Positions 53,522-61,363 are shown, numbered from the stretch's first letter. The stretch is 64,000 nucleotides of DNA from Chitinophagaceae bacterium IBVUCB1 (GCA_002127285.1 NFUW01000002.1:1213630-1277629), one strand, 5' to 3'. Notes: generated from the letters alone by a model not told the origin. A program made the numbers and translations.

Positions 53522-53625
53522 AGAGTGCGCTCCATGTCGTTACTTAGTTCCGCTTTTATGTTTTAGTTGTCTGCACTTAGCAGCATGTTTAACTTTCGTG
53601 GTGTGCTAAAATAATTTGCGCATCA
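53522..53625. repeat. Right copy of the diverged direct repeat bracketing RmuC-SIR2-HerA
   Basis: It starts AGAGTGCGC (53522-53530) and shares CTTAGTTCCGCT (53543-53554) and several other blocks, in the same order and direction, with 48709-48815. The repeat begins 68 bp after the herA stop codon. Confidence 0.75.
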
Positions 53626-53683
53626 TGTGAACCCTGTTTTACATCCTGGCCTTTATTGAATAATGGGTCAACTATATTTGCAA

Positions 53684-53866
53684 TTACTGCCCTGCAATTT
53701 GCTCAGCTATTGAAAGGAGATCGTTTTGCTTCTTCAGCAATTCCACTTCCTCGTGCACACGCTTGAAAATGGGGAGGTAGGTTTCTCCGTGTTGTTTCAC
53801 AATACCTGCAATAATTTTATAGGCCTCATGCAAATTCTCATCGGTCAATCGTTGTGATTGTGTCAT
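53684..53866 (-). CDS. Small helical protein of the mobile element
   Basis: The start at 53866 (MTQSQRL) is chosen over 53890 because GAAAGGAAA precedes it at a proper distance. The resulting 60-residue protein is helical with a C-terminal coiled-coil-like part (EVELLKKQNDLLSIAEQ). The family is not recognised. It is divergent from the HTH gene and shows the same GAAAGG ribosome site as the plus-strand transfer-region genes. Confidence 0.6.
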   Translation of the reverse strand: MTQSQRLTDENLHEAYKIIAGIVKQHGETYLPIFKRVHEEVELLKKQNDLLSIAEQIAGQ

Positions 53867-53942
53867 GTCAGTTTCCTTTCTGCCATGCACTGTATGGTGA
53901 TTCGCAAAAGCTGCGGATATTCCTTTCGGAAATTAAACTCAC

Positions 53943-53960
53943 CTAAGTAAGAATACTTAG
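53943..53960. promoter_or_regulatory. Palindrome CTAAGTA-AGAA-TACTTAG in a divergent intergenic region
   Basis: A perfect 7-bp inverted repeat with a 4-nt spacer lies between the divergent 53684-53866 and 54122-54319 genes. It is a plausible operator for the small HTH protein, with no direct proof. Confidence 0.4.
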
Positions 53961-54121
53961 AAGTTAACCAATGTAAATTCCATTCGACATTCACGGTTAT
54001 TAATTGTCATACGAAAAGCGTTTTTTCTTTGACAACCCATATTCATTTCGCATATCAAGCTCTCCGTTTTGTCCAACCCACGATTCAAAACCATTTAATT
54101 TTTTGATAGAAAGGAATGCAC

Positions 54122-54319
54122 ATGAGTTTGCCTGCCCACGAACCATTACTCAACCGCAAGGAAGCAGCGCGTTATATCAATTACAGCTACGGCACATTAG
54201 CGGTATGGGACTGCACCAAACGCTACGACCTCAAGCCTATTAAAATCGGACGTACCGTCCGATATCGTAAGTCTGCCCTGGATGCTTTCCTGGAAGAACG
54301 CCGCCTGAGCGCCTTCTAA
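54122..54319 (+). CDS. Excisionase/AlpA-like helix-turn-helix protein
   Basis: The start at 54122 fits the GAAAGGA site at 54108-54114 better than the ATG at 54116. The 65-residue protein is a winged helix of the excisionase (HTH_17) type: LLNRKEAARYINYSYGTLAV followed by KIGRTVRYRKSALDAFLEER. Such proteins bend DNA for excision or regulate element genes. It is the first gene of the plus-strand run. Confidence 0.85.
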   Translation: MSLPAHEPLLNRKEAARYINYSYGTLAVWDCTKRYDLKPIKIGRTVRYRKSALDAFLEERRLSAF

Positions 54320-54354
54320 TCTCCCCTACCATCATTTTTTGAAAGAGCGGCATA

Positions 54355-55260
54355 ATGGATATCCAATTTGCTAAGACAATACCCCTGCGCAAAATTTTTG
54401 ACGTGTGGGGCATTTCACCCAAACTTTCTGCGAACGGACTTGACCTGTATAAGTCCCCGTTCAACGATGACCAACGCTCGCGCCTGGTCGTCAATAATAC
54501 AACCAATACATGGTATGACCCTCTGACGGAACAAACAGGGGATGTCATTAAACTGGTTTGCCTTTATCTGCAAAGCCAGGATGTCAATCATACGGTCATG
54601 GATGCCTTACGCTGGCTGAAGAACATGGTAGGGTTTAACCCTTCCGCTATTCAGCTTCCGCACGGCACACCGGATTATAAAACGATTGACCAATCGTTAT
54701 CGGTAAAACACGTAAGCCCTTTGTCTGAACCAGTGCTTATCCGATACCTCGAACTTCGCCGGGGTATTCCGCTTCAAACGGCGCGGCATACCCTTAAACA
54801 GGTACGTGTCCGGAACAGCCTGACCGAAAAGAGCTTTATCGCCATTGGGATAAAAAACGAGGACGGGGGCTTTGCTATCCGTAACCCGACAATCAAAGCC
54901 CATGTCGGCCCTCGTACCATCACCTTTGTCAGGGGAAAAATTCCCAAGCCGCCGGGCGTACATATTTTCAAGGACGTGTACGACTACCTTTCGGAATTAT
55001 CATTCCGTGACGGCAAGCTGTTTCATGATGATTGCATCATCCTGAACAGCATGGATTGCTTGCAGGACATGACGGGGTATGTCCGCAATTACGGGTATGA
55101 ATATCTCTGTTCGTGGCTCGGCAATGATGAGCGGTGGAAAAAATGCACGGAACTTTTACGGCAGTTTTCCGAAGCAGAAGGGTTGAAACATTATCCTAAG
55201 AACGACGATTACAGTTCGTTCAAAGACCTGAATGAAAAATACACCCAATCTGTATTCTGA
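54355..55260 (+). CDS. Primase-like protein with degenerate TOPRIM domain
   Basis: The 301-residue protein follows the layout of the small primase-like proteins of conjugative and phage elements. An N-terminal part resembles the CHC2 fold (residues 15-65, LYKSPFNDDQRSRLVVNN then GDVIKLVCLYL) but lacks the zinc-binding Cys/His set. The TOPRIM region (HIFKDVYDYLSEL) has Lys where the catalytic Glu should be, though Asp follows. It may therefore be an accessory or inactive primase. A GAAAGAG site precedes the ATG. Confidence 0.75.
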   Translation: MDIQFAKTIPLRKIFDVWGISPKLSANGLDLYKSPFNDDQRSRLVVNNTTNTWYDPLTEQTGDVIKLVCLYLQSQDVNHTVMDALRWLKNMVGFNPSAIQLPHGTPDYKTIDQSLSVKHVSPLSEPVLIRYLELRRGIPLQTARHTLKQVRVRNSLTEKSFIAIGIKNEDGGFAIRNPTIKAHVGPRTITFVRGKIPKPPGVHIFKDVYDYLSELSFRDGKLFHDDCIILNSMDCLQDMTGYVRNYGYEYLCSWLGNDERWKKCTELLRQFSEAEGLKHYPKNDDYSSFKDLNEKYTQSVF

Positions 55261-55276
55261 TAATTGAGAGGACACC

Positions 55277-56209
55277 ATGAAACACGGAAGCCTGTTTTCC
55301 GGTGGCGGGGGCTTTGACCTTGCTGCTGAAAAAATGGGATGGAAGAACATATTCCATTGCGAAAAAGATATGTTCTGCCAAACCATCCTGCAACATTACT
55401 GGCCGGATGCGGCCGCTTATGAAGACATCGGAGATTTTGATGCTACACCCTACAAAGGAAAAATCGACATCCTCACGGGCGGGTTCCCCTGCCAGCCCTT
55501 CAGTGCTGCCGGGAAGCGAGCAGGCACAGCAGATGACCGTTACCTCTGGCCGGCAATGTATCGCGTCATTCGGGAAATTAAACCCCGATGGGTTGTTTGC
55601 GAAAACGTTTACGGCCTGCTTAATTGGAACAAGGGACTGGTCTTCGACACGGTGCAATCTGATCTGGAAGCAGAAGGTTACGAAGTCGCATCGTATGTAT
55701 TGCCAGCTTCAGGTGTCAACGCCCCGCACCAAAGGTACAGGGTCTGGATTGTCGGAAGGCTTTCTGAACCTGCCACCGCAGGGAAGGCGCAAGCTACTGC
55801 CGACACCGACAGCCTTCGATGGCAAAGCGCCGGGATTTTCGGCAAGGCTTCGCAGCGACGAAACGCCCGACAACACCAGCAAACTGACGGCCTACGTCCT
55901 GTACAACCGCCACAAGCTTTTACCGACTCCCATTGCCAGCGACAGCAACCACAAACGCAGGACGGAAAACTGGCGGGGCGACGACCTCGGTTCAACGATA
56001 CAGGATATCGTTGGCAGGCATGGCCGACTCAACCCCCGCTTTGTGGGGGAGATGATGGGATTCCCACCCGACTGGACGGTATTACCCTTCCAAAGTGGAT
56101 AGCCCGCTCCATCAGCATGTTCGGCAACGCCATCGTGCCGGAACTCGCCTTGCAGTTGTTCAAAACGATAGAACAGTATGAACGTTTGCATGGCAAGCCT
56201 TTCCGTTAA
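55277..56209 (+). CDS. DNA (cytosine-5) methyltransferase
   Basis: The 310-residue protein has the C5-methylase motifs: I (SLFSGGGGFDLAA), IV with the catalytic Cys (GGFPCQPFS, near residue 75), VI (VVCENVYG), VIII (APHQRYRVWIVG) and X (FGNAIVPELALQLF). Residues ~160-260 are a Gln/Arg-rich target-recognition region ending in CGGDDGIPTRLDGITLPKW. It methylates a cytosine in an unknown site and probably shields the element from host restriction. A second open frame overlaps most of the gene. GAGAGGA precedes the start. Confidence 0.93.
   Translation: MKHGSLFSGGGGFDLAAEKMGWKNIFHCEKDMFCQTILQHYWPDAAAYEDIGDFDATPYKGKIDILTGGFPCQPFSAAGKRAGTADDRYLWPAMYRVIREIKPRWVVCENVYGLLNWNKGLVFDTVQSDLEAEGYEVASYVLPASGVNAPHQRYRVWIVGRLSEPATAGKAQATADTDSLRWQSAGIFGKASQRRNARQHQQTDGLRPVQPPQAFTDSHCQRQQPQTQDGKLAGRRPRFNDTGYRWQAWPTQPPLCGGDDGIPTRLDGITLPKWIARSISMFGNAIVPELALQLFKTIEQYERLHGKPFR
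55302..56102 (+). other. Overlapping +1 frame carrying another methylase C-terminal motif set
   Basis: This 266-codon frame lies entirely inside the methyltransferase gene. Its first half is not protein-like, but from about codon 155 it reads KLLPTPTAFDGKAPGF, KLLPTPIASD and LNPRFVGEMMGFPPDWTVLP. These are the hallmark blocks of a different, well-known group of phage/element C5-methylases. The main frame over the same bases reads CGGDDGIPTRLDGIT, also a family hallmark. The overlap is seen directly; whether the +1 frame is translated, for example by a frameshift, is unknown. Confidence 0.4.
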
Positions 56210-56214
56210 GTGAC

Positions 56215-56370
56215 GGTCAATGGTTTCGGTACAGGTGATTAACCGAAGCCGTTCCCGCCACCAACTATTATTTTCCTCTCACGCCTGTTGGCGTGATTCA
56301 TCGCGAAACAAAATAACAGCCGGTTTGGTCACTAGTCCTTCGGTTGTGCCATCACCTGTAACCATTCACC
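56215..56370 (+). promoter_or_regulatory. Long folded element upstream of ardC (element 1)
   Basis: The outer arms 56215-56248 and 56338-56370 pair imperfectly over ~30 bp (ACAGGTGA with TCACCTGT, AACCGAAG with CTTCGGTT, AATGGT with ACCATT). Inside, TTATTTT (56268-56274) pairs with AAAATAA (56310-56316), and CACGCC with GGCGTG form the apical hairpin around a TGTT loop. It ends 20 bp before the ardC start codon. The same fold occurs at 57407-57565 with compensatory changes. It may be a leader RNA or a single-stranded DNA structure. Confidence 0.7.
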
Positions 56371-56390
56371 TCAATAGAAAGGCAACCACC

Positions 56391-57305
56391 ATGAAACATA
56401 TCTCTGAAACTGTCCCGGTCGTCATTGACAACGCTAAGACCGATGTTCACCAACGGGTCACCGATACCATCCTGAAGTATCTGGAAAACGGCATCACCCC
56501 TTGGGTAAAACCCTGGAAGTCGCCCGGCACTTCCTTCCGGATGCCACAAAACCTGAAGAGCGGCAAACCTTACAACGGTATCAATACCTTGTTGCTCTGG
56601 GGTGCGGCACACGAACAGGAATTTTCCTCCAATGTCTGGGGTAGCTTCAAGCAATGGAAGGAAAAAAACGAAAGCATCCGCAAGGGCGAGAAAGGGACAA
56701 TGGTCGTCTATTATGACTTTGTGGAGAAAGAGGACGATACGGGTGAACTGAAGAAAGTGCCTTTTGTCAAATCCTACGTGGTATTTAATAAATGCCAGTT
56801 GGCAAGTTACGAGCCGGATGAAACTCCGGAGCCTGAAACACCGCTTGCCCAACGCCTCGAACAGGTCGAAGCCTTTGTCGCCAATACCAAAGCTGTTATC
56901 AAGCACAAAGGGACGAGGGCTTGTTTTGTCCCTGCCAAAGATGAAATCCTGATGCCTAAACCTGCTTTGTTCACGGATACAGCCCATAGCACGGCGACCG
57001 AGAACTATTACAGTACACTCCACCACGAGCTGGTGCATTGGACAGGCCATGAAAACCGTATCAACCGTGAATTCGGGAAACGCTTTGGTGATAAAGCCTA
57101 TGCAGCCGAAGAACTGGTTGCAGAATTCGGTGCCAGTTTCCTTTGCGCTGAATTGAATATCAGCCATGAGCCACGCAAAGACCATGCGGATTATATCGGC
57201 CATTGGATGCAGGCGCTCAAAAGCAATAAATACCTTGTTGCGGCTTCAGCGAACGCGGCATCCCGTGCCGTTGAGTACCTGAAGTCACTGCAACCGGCAG
57301 TCTGA
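56391..57305 (+). CDS. ArdC-like anti-restriction protein (DUF1738 + zincin metallopeptidase)
   Basis: The start at 56391, preceded by AGAAAGGC, gives 304 residues; the longer frame from 56220 would cover the folded leader. The N-terminal domain (NGITPWVKPWKS, YNGINTLLLW) is the ssDNA-binding DUF1738 domain. The C-terminal half has the zinc site HHELVHWTGH near residue 215 and EELVAEFGASFL after it. ArdC proteins bind incoming single-stranded DNA and protect it from host restriction after conjugation. A strong terminator follows 8 bp after the stop. Confidence 0.93.
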   Translation: MKHISETVPVVIDNAKTDVHQRVTDTILKYLENGITPWVKPWKSPGTSFRMPQNLKSGKPYNGINTLLLWGAAHEQEFSSNVWGSFKQWKEKNESIRKGEKGTMVVYYDFVEKEDDTGELKKVPFVKSYVVFNKCQLASYEPDETPEPETPLAQRLEQVEAFVANTKAVIKHKGTRACFVPAKDEILMPKPALFTDTAHSTATENYYSTLHHELVHWTGHENRINREFGKRFGDKAYAAEELVAEFGASFLCAELNISHEPRKDHADYIGHWMQALKSNKYLVAASANAASRAVEYLKSLQPAV

Positions 57306-57312
57306 TGCAAGC

Positions 57313-57345
57313 AGGAGGGTTGGATTTGTCAATCCTCCTTTTTTT
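57313..57345 (+). terminator. Intrinsic terminator after ardC
   Basis: AGGAGGGTTG pairs with CAATCCTCCT (one G-T pair) around a 7-nt loop, followed by a run of T. It begins 8 bp after the ardC stop, so the DUF2958 gene downstream needs its own promoter, probably within or near the second folded element. Confidence 0.88.
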
Positions 57346-57406
57346 GCTTTTGAATAGTGCGTTGTTCCCCTTGAGCCGTGTCACCGATTTTTCCTTTCGG
57401 TTAAGC

Positions 57407-57565
57407 AGGGTTGATGGTTGGCTACAAGTGTTAACTGCGTGCGCTCATTTCACTAAGCAGTATTTTCGCTCTCACGCCTGCGGCGTGATTCACCCGCCCA
57501 ACCAAAATACAGCTTGTTCATTCGCTCTGCCCCGCAGTTGTTCCACACTTGTCACCATCAACCTT
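57407..57565 (+). promoter_or_regulatory. Long folded element upstream of the DUF2958 gene (element 2)
   Basis: Arms 57407-57439 and 57533-57565 pair (GGTTGATGGT with ACCATCAACC, ACAAGTGT with ACACTTGT, AACTGCG with CGCAGTT). Inside, GTATTTT (57460-57466) pairs with AAAATAC (57504-57510), and CACGCC with GGCGTG cap it around TGC. Compared with element 1, paired positions change together while pairing is kept. It ends 16 bp before the start codon. Confidence 0.7.
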
Positions 57566-57581
57566 ATGAAAGGAAAAAACC

Positions 57582-57989
57582 ATGACACTCTTTACCGAAC
57601 AACAATATCAAAAGTTGCTGGAAAACGGCAAACCGGAAAACAGGGACAAGAACCACGCCCCCGTTGCTCACCTGACTCTTCCGGGCACAGCCTGCGAATG
57701 GCTGGTATCGGAACTGGACCCGGAGGATGTTCACATCGCTTTCGGGCTATGCGACCTCGGTCAGGGTTTTCCTGAACTTGGCTATATCGACCTGAATGAA
57801 TTGCAGCGTATCAAAATCGGCATATTCGGGTTTACCGTTTTTAACAACCCGTTATTCGTACCGAAATACAAAATGTCGGTTTACGCCGAAGCTGCAAGAA
57901 ACGCCTCGCAGATTACAAGAGATGAAGTGTTGCTCGAACAGGCGCACCAGAAATTATTGAAACAAAATCAGCGAGACCTGAAACTGTAA
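57582..57989 (+). CDS. DUF2958 domain protein
   Basis: The 135-residue protein matches the DUF2958 pattern: QYQKLLENGKP, APVAHLTLPG, WLVSELDPEDVHIAFGLCDLGQGFPELGYIDL, and a C-terminal YAEAAR block. DUF2958 proteins are common on conjugative elements next to ardC-like genes; no biochemical function is known to me. ATGAAAGGAAAAAACC supplies a strong ribosome site. It converges on the 58032 gene across a shared terminator. Confidence 0.92.
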   Translation: MTLFTEQQYQKLLENGKPENRDKNHAPVAHLTLPGTACEWLVSELDPEDVHIAFGLCDLGQGFPELGYIDLNELQRIKIGIFGFTVFNNPLFVPKYKMSVYAEAARNASQITRDEVLLEQAHQKLLKQNQRDLKL

Positions 57990-57999
57990 TACCGGTCCG

Positions 58000-58031
58000 A
58001 AAAATCCCCGGCTTTAAGGTCGGGGATTTTT
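58000..58031. terminator. Bidirectional terminator between convergent genes
   Basis: AAAAATCCCCG (58000-58010) pairs with CGGGGATTTTT (58021-58031) around a 10-nt loop, with A/T runs on both sides. It can end both the DUF2958 transcript (+) and the relaxase-side transcript (-). Confidence 0.92.
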
Positions 58032-58415
58032 TTATTGCTCGTTTTCTACTATGGTAATATAACTGACAAGGCATTCGGTCTTGTTCAGGGAATGATACCG
58101 TTCATCCGACGTGGCGATAATCCTTGCGGTCTGGTTCATCAGGCTCTCATATAAGTCCAACAGGTTGTAACCGCCAATCGTGACCTTATGGCTGGTGAAA
58201 GCAATGGTGATTGTATTGGCCTCTGGGTTGTAGGCACAGCTTACGATATAGCCATAGCCGAAATATATCCTGCACCCGTCGGGCAGGACAAAGCACAGGT
58301 TCCGGGTGTACCCCGCATCAGGGTATTTATCCTGCCCCTGTTGTGAGGCCCGTGACGCAGGTGAGGGGTCATTCTCCAGCATCCGGTCTAATTTGCTGCT
58401 AAATCCTTGGTTCAT
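58032..58415 (-). CDS. Hypothetical protein of the transfer region
   Basis: The start at 58415 (MNQGFSSK) has an AGGGA site upstream and gives 127 residues. A start at 58430 is also possible. The protein has polar N-terminal ~40 residues, then a beta-rich domain with CRIYFGYGYIVSCAYN and ITIAFTSHKVTIGGYNLLDLYESL. The family is unknown. The start overlaps the end of the relaxase gene by 17 bp, so it is translationally coupled to it and likely part of the transfer functions. Confidence 0.72.
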   Translation of the reverse strand: MNQGFSSKLDRMLENDPSPASRASQQGQDKYPDAGYTRNLCFVLPDGCRIYFGYGYIVSCAYNPEANTITIAFTSHKVTIGGYNLLDLYESLMNQTARIIATSDERYHSLNKTECLVSYITIVENEQ

Positions 58416-61146
58416 AGTCCCTGTCTTCAAACCTTGCCCTCCGGGTCGGTTGTTTATCGATTTGTTTTTCCTGTTTTTTATCCTTGGTCACTTCGCTTCT
58501 GAGCAAGCGGTCAATGGCTTCTTTGTGCTGGTCATGTTTGACGGACAGCTCTATAGCTGATGGCCGCTCACTGACCCTTGCAGCATGTTTCAGTAAGCCC
58601 GATTTATCATCCGTATAAAATGTGACTTGTTCCCTTGCCCTGGAAGCGGACACATAAAATTGTTTGTCGTTGGTCGCTTCAAAGGTTGAGGCGGGTTGCG
58701 CCACAAACACCCTGTCAACGGTCTTGCCCTGCGAAGCATGGGAGGTCAGGCAATGGGCATGGGCGAGATGGCCGAAGGTCGGCGCAATCGTATAGGTATG
58801 TTTACTCACCGGGTTGCGTAATTCTATCTTGCCTTTCTTGTCTATCTGCGATACTTCAAACACATTCCCGTTATGCAGGTAGTGTTTTTTTTCGTCCAGA
58901 CCGTTGCGGGTGATGCACACCAGGTCGCCTTTTGCAATCGGCAGGGGCTGCATGTCATAGACTTCGTATTGTTTCGCTTTGTGCAGGGGCAGGGAGGCGG
59001 TGGCGCCATTCTTTCCCTTCAGGCTGACATAGCTATCGGCAACACCTGCAATCAGCCACTTACTACCCTTGGGGATATGCTTAGCCATTTTCTGGTTGAA
59101 TTGCACGACCTGGCCTTTTTGCAGGTTGCGCCAATCCGCCCGTTCCGCTTCGGTAAGGTTCAGGTTGACCAGCCGGGTAATCTGCCGTTCCTTCACCCCG
59201 ATCATTTTTTCACCACGCAGGGACTGGCGTATCTGCCTGGTCACAACATCACCCTGCTTATGGGTCGGTGCAATCACAAGGGATTTTTTGCCCATCTTCA
59301 GGGATTGCACATAGTCTTTGACCAGTTCACGATAAGGGTCTTGTTCATCCAGCTTTCGGATATAGCCGATGCTGTCTAACTGCTTAAAGCCTGCTTCAAT
59401 ATCCCCTTTGGCGATATGCTCCACCGCCGTCTTGTAATGGTATTTTTTCTGGCGATAGATTTTATTGACTTCCGCTACGGGGATTTTCGCAACCGTGTTC
59501 AGGATGCGAAGCGCATCCCCCCTGACGACACTGGCATGTTGCCGTGTGTCACCGCTTAATATCAGCCTGGCATGTTGCTGTTCGGCCAGTTCTAACAAGG
59601 CCCGCATGTCTTTAGTGCCGAGCAAGCCCGCTTCATCCACCCAGATGACATTATACTTCAGCTTGTCATGCTCTTTTTTGTTCTGTAAAAGCGAGGCGAC
59701 TGTTTCCGCATTGCTAAACCCTTCGCTTCGCAACACGCCCCTGGAGGCTTCGGAGGTCGGTGCGACGGTGAACACTTCCTTACCCGCTTTGCGGATATGC
59801 CTGACGGCTTCCTGCATCAGGGTGGTCTTCCCCGTACCGGCTCCACCCCGGATAATATTCACCCTGTTGCTACTGGTGAGCAGGAAGGACACGGCATCTT
59901 TTTGCTGCCCGTCCAGTTCCAACTTTGGGCTTTCTTTGTACATGGGCGTCACGGCATCCATTCCGCGCCTGGCAAGTTTTACCATGCGTTTTTCTTCCGC
60001 CAGCACTTCCTTTGTCGTGCATTTGGTAATGCCGCCATCCGTTACTTTAATAATGGCTCCATGCGCCCTGACTTTTTCGACTATCGCATTGGCTTTGGCA
60101 AAGCGGCTGCCGATACCATGCTTCAAGGCTGATTCAAGGATGACACGCTCAGGGACTACCGAGGCTCGTTCAAAGCTGTGGAGCAGGCTATGGTCAACGC
60201 ATTTATCGGGTGTGACCAGGTTCTTTGCCGTTGGGTAGCCATAGCGGATTGGCGGCTTAGAGGGTTCGGGGCGTATGCCATAGTCTGCAATCTGCTTGCG
60301 CCAGTGCAGCTTCAGGTCGGACATGGACAGGTTCTTTTGCTTGCCTTTTCTGGTCCTTGCCCCCAATTCAGCCAGTTCCTTTGCGTCGGTGATTCCTTTT
60401 TCTTTGGCGACCTGCCCGATTTCATTGGTGCGCTTTGAAAATAATTCGATGGCTTTTTTCGGCACACCGGCTATTTCAAATGATTTCTTCGTCCGCTCCA
60501 CTTCATAGCCCAAGTCCATTATTTTATCGGACAGGAGCTTGTGAAAATAGCTTTGGTAAAAAGGCATGGCCCGATTGATTTCACGGAACATCCCCGCTTT
60601 GATTTTATCTTCAACCCCGTCATAGGTGGCATTGAAGGTAAAGCAATGGGCATGCAAATGAGGGTCAGGGACACTTGCCCCGGCAGGCCTTGCGGTCTGG
60701 TGGATGAACGTTGCCCAGGCTAATTCTCCTGTCAACCTGTCATGGTCGGCACCGCCGACACGCACCCTTGCAAACGCATCTTTTTCTATCAGTTGCATGG
60801 TCTCGCTGACGCTCGCTGAGAACGCCTCCATGATATGGTCATCACCTGATAAGGCATGGACGAGGGACACGGATTTAGGGCAGTGAAAGTTAATATCGTA
60901 ACCGACCGTCCTTTCTTCTTTGGTTTTCTGGGTGAGGGTGCCGCCTGTCGCCGGGTTGATATTCTCACAGAGGTTGAAGAAACTGTTTTTGTCAACTTCC
61001 CCTTTGAGTCCTAACCGTTCGGCTAACCTGCCGGCGAATACGCCTTTCATTTCCTGGTCGTTGATATAGTAGTCGGATTTAATCAGCGCGTCCGTGAAGT
61101 AAGACTTCGCGGACGCAGCTGAGGTGGACATTATCATCCGGATCAT
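58399..61146 (-). CDS. MobF-type relaxase-helicase (TrwC/TraI family)
   Basis: The 915-residue protein has an N-terminal relaxase with YFTDALIKSDYYI (candidate Tyr nucleophiles), GYDINFHCPKSVSLVHA and the metal-binding HUH-type PHLHAHCF near residue 165. A RecD/TraI-type helicase follows: Walker A RGGAGTGKTTL near 435, VWVDEAGLLG, LSGDTRQH, and the late TSHASQGKTVDRVFV block. The relaxase nicks at oriT, stays joined to the strand, and the helicase unwinds it for transfer. The start may be 61128 (MSTSAAS). Confidence 0.93.
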   Translation of the reverse strand: MIRMIMSTSAASAKSYFTDALIKSDYYINDQEMKGVFAGRLAERLGLKGEVDKNSFFNLCENINPATGGTLTQKTKEERTVGYDINFHCPKSVSLVHALSGDDHIMEAFSASVSETMQLIEKDAFARVRVGGADHDRLTGELAWATFIHQTARPAGASVPDPHLHAHCFTFNATYDGVEDKIKAGMFREINRAMPFYQSYFHKLLSDKIMDLGYEVERTKKSFEIAGVPKKAIELFSKRTNEIGQVAKEKGITDAKELAELGARTRKGKQKNLSMSDLKLHWRKQIADYGIRPEPSKPPIRYGYPTAKNLVTPDKCVDHSLLHSFERASVVPERVILESALKHGIGSRFAKANAIVEKVRAHGAIIKVTDGGITKCTTKEVLAEEKRMVKLARRGMDAVTPMYKESPKLELDGQQKDAVSFLLTSSNRVNIIRGGAGTGKTTLMQEAVRHIRKAGKEVFTVAPTSEASRGVLRSEGFSNAETVASLLQNKKEHDKLKYNVIWVDEAGLLGTKDMRALLELAEQQHARLILSGDTRQHASVVRGDALRILNTVAKIPVAEVNKIYRQKKYHYKTAVEHIAKGDIEAGFKQLDSIGYIRKLDEQDPYRELVKDYVQSLKMGKKSLVIAPTHKQGDVVTRQIRQSLRGEKMIGVKERQITRLVNLNLTEAERADWRNLQKGQVVQFNQKMAKHIPKGSKWLIAGVADSYVSLKGKNGATASLPLHKAKQYEVYDMQPLPIAKGDLVCITRNGLDEKKHYLHNGNVFEVSQIDKKGKIELRNPVSKHTYTIAPTFGHLAHAHCLTSHASQGKTVDRVFVAQPASTFEATNDKQFYVSASRAREQVTFYTDDKSGLLKHAARVSERPSAIELSVKHDQHKEAIDRLLRSEVTKDKKQEKQIDKQPTRRARFEDRDYEPRI

Positions 61147-61363
61147 GGATGCAAGTTTTAGGTGATAAAATGGGTGTTGTGTATTTTTTGTTTTGAATGT
61201 TGTGACAAAGTGTATCGGTTAACAAGGGATAGGGTTTACAGGTTTTGGTAGGGTTCAAGGGGCTGCGGTGGTGATAGATTCCCATGGTCGTTTTGCACAG
61301 TTGAGGGGAAGGTTAATTTTTTTGTTTTTCCATCAGACATCTTCCCGATTAGGTGTACATGGC
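61147..61363. other. 217-bp non-coding region upstream of the relaxase, candidate oriT
   Basis: The region has no credible gene. MobF relaxases often nick next to their own gene, so oriT may lie here. G-rich and T-rich tracts are visible on the plus strand, but I found no clean inverted repeat with a nick site, so this is a positional guess only. Confidence 0.3.

Noticed and set aside
54004-54243. 79-codon frame overlapping the HTH gene
   Set aside because: The overlapping frame at 54122 has a clear HTH_17 pattern and a good ribosome site; this one has neither.
56352-57203. 283-codon minus-strand frame opposite ardC
   Set aside because: The plus strand has the DUF1738 domain and the HHELVHWTGH zinc site; the antisense frame has no recognisable motif.
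57305-57775. 156-codon frame across the second folded element
   Set aside because: It overlaps the DUF2958 gene in another frame and covers the ardC terminator and folded element; the DUF2958 frame matches a known family.
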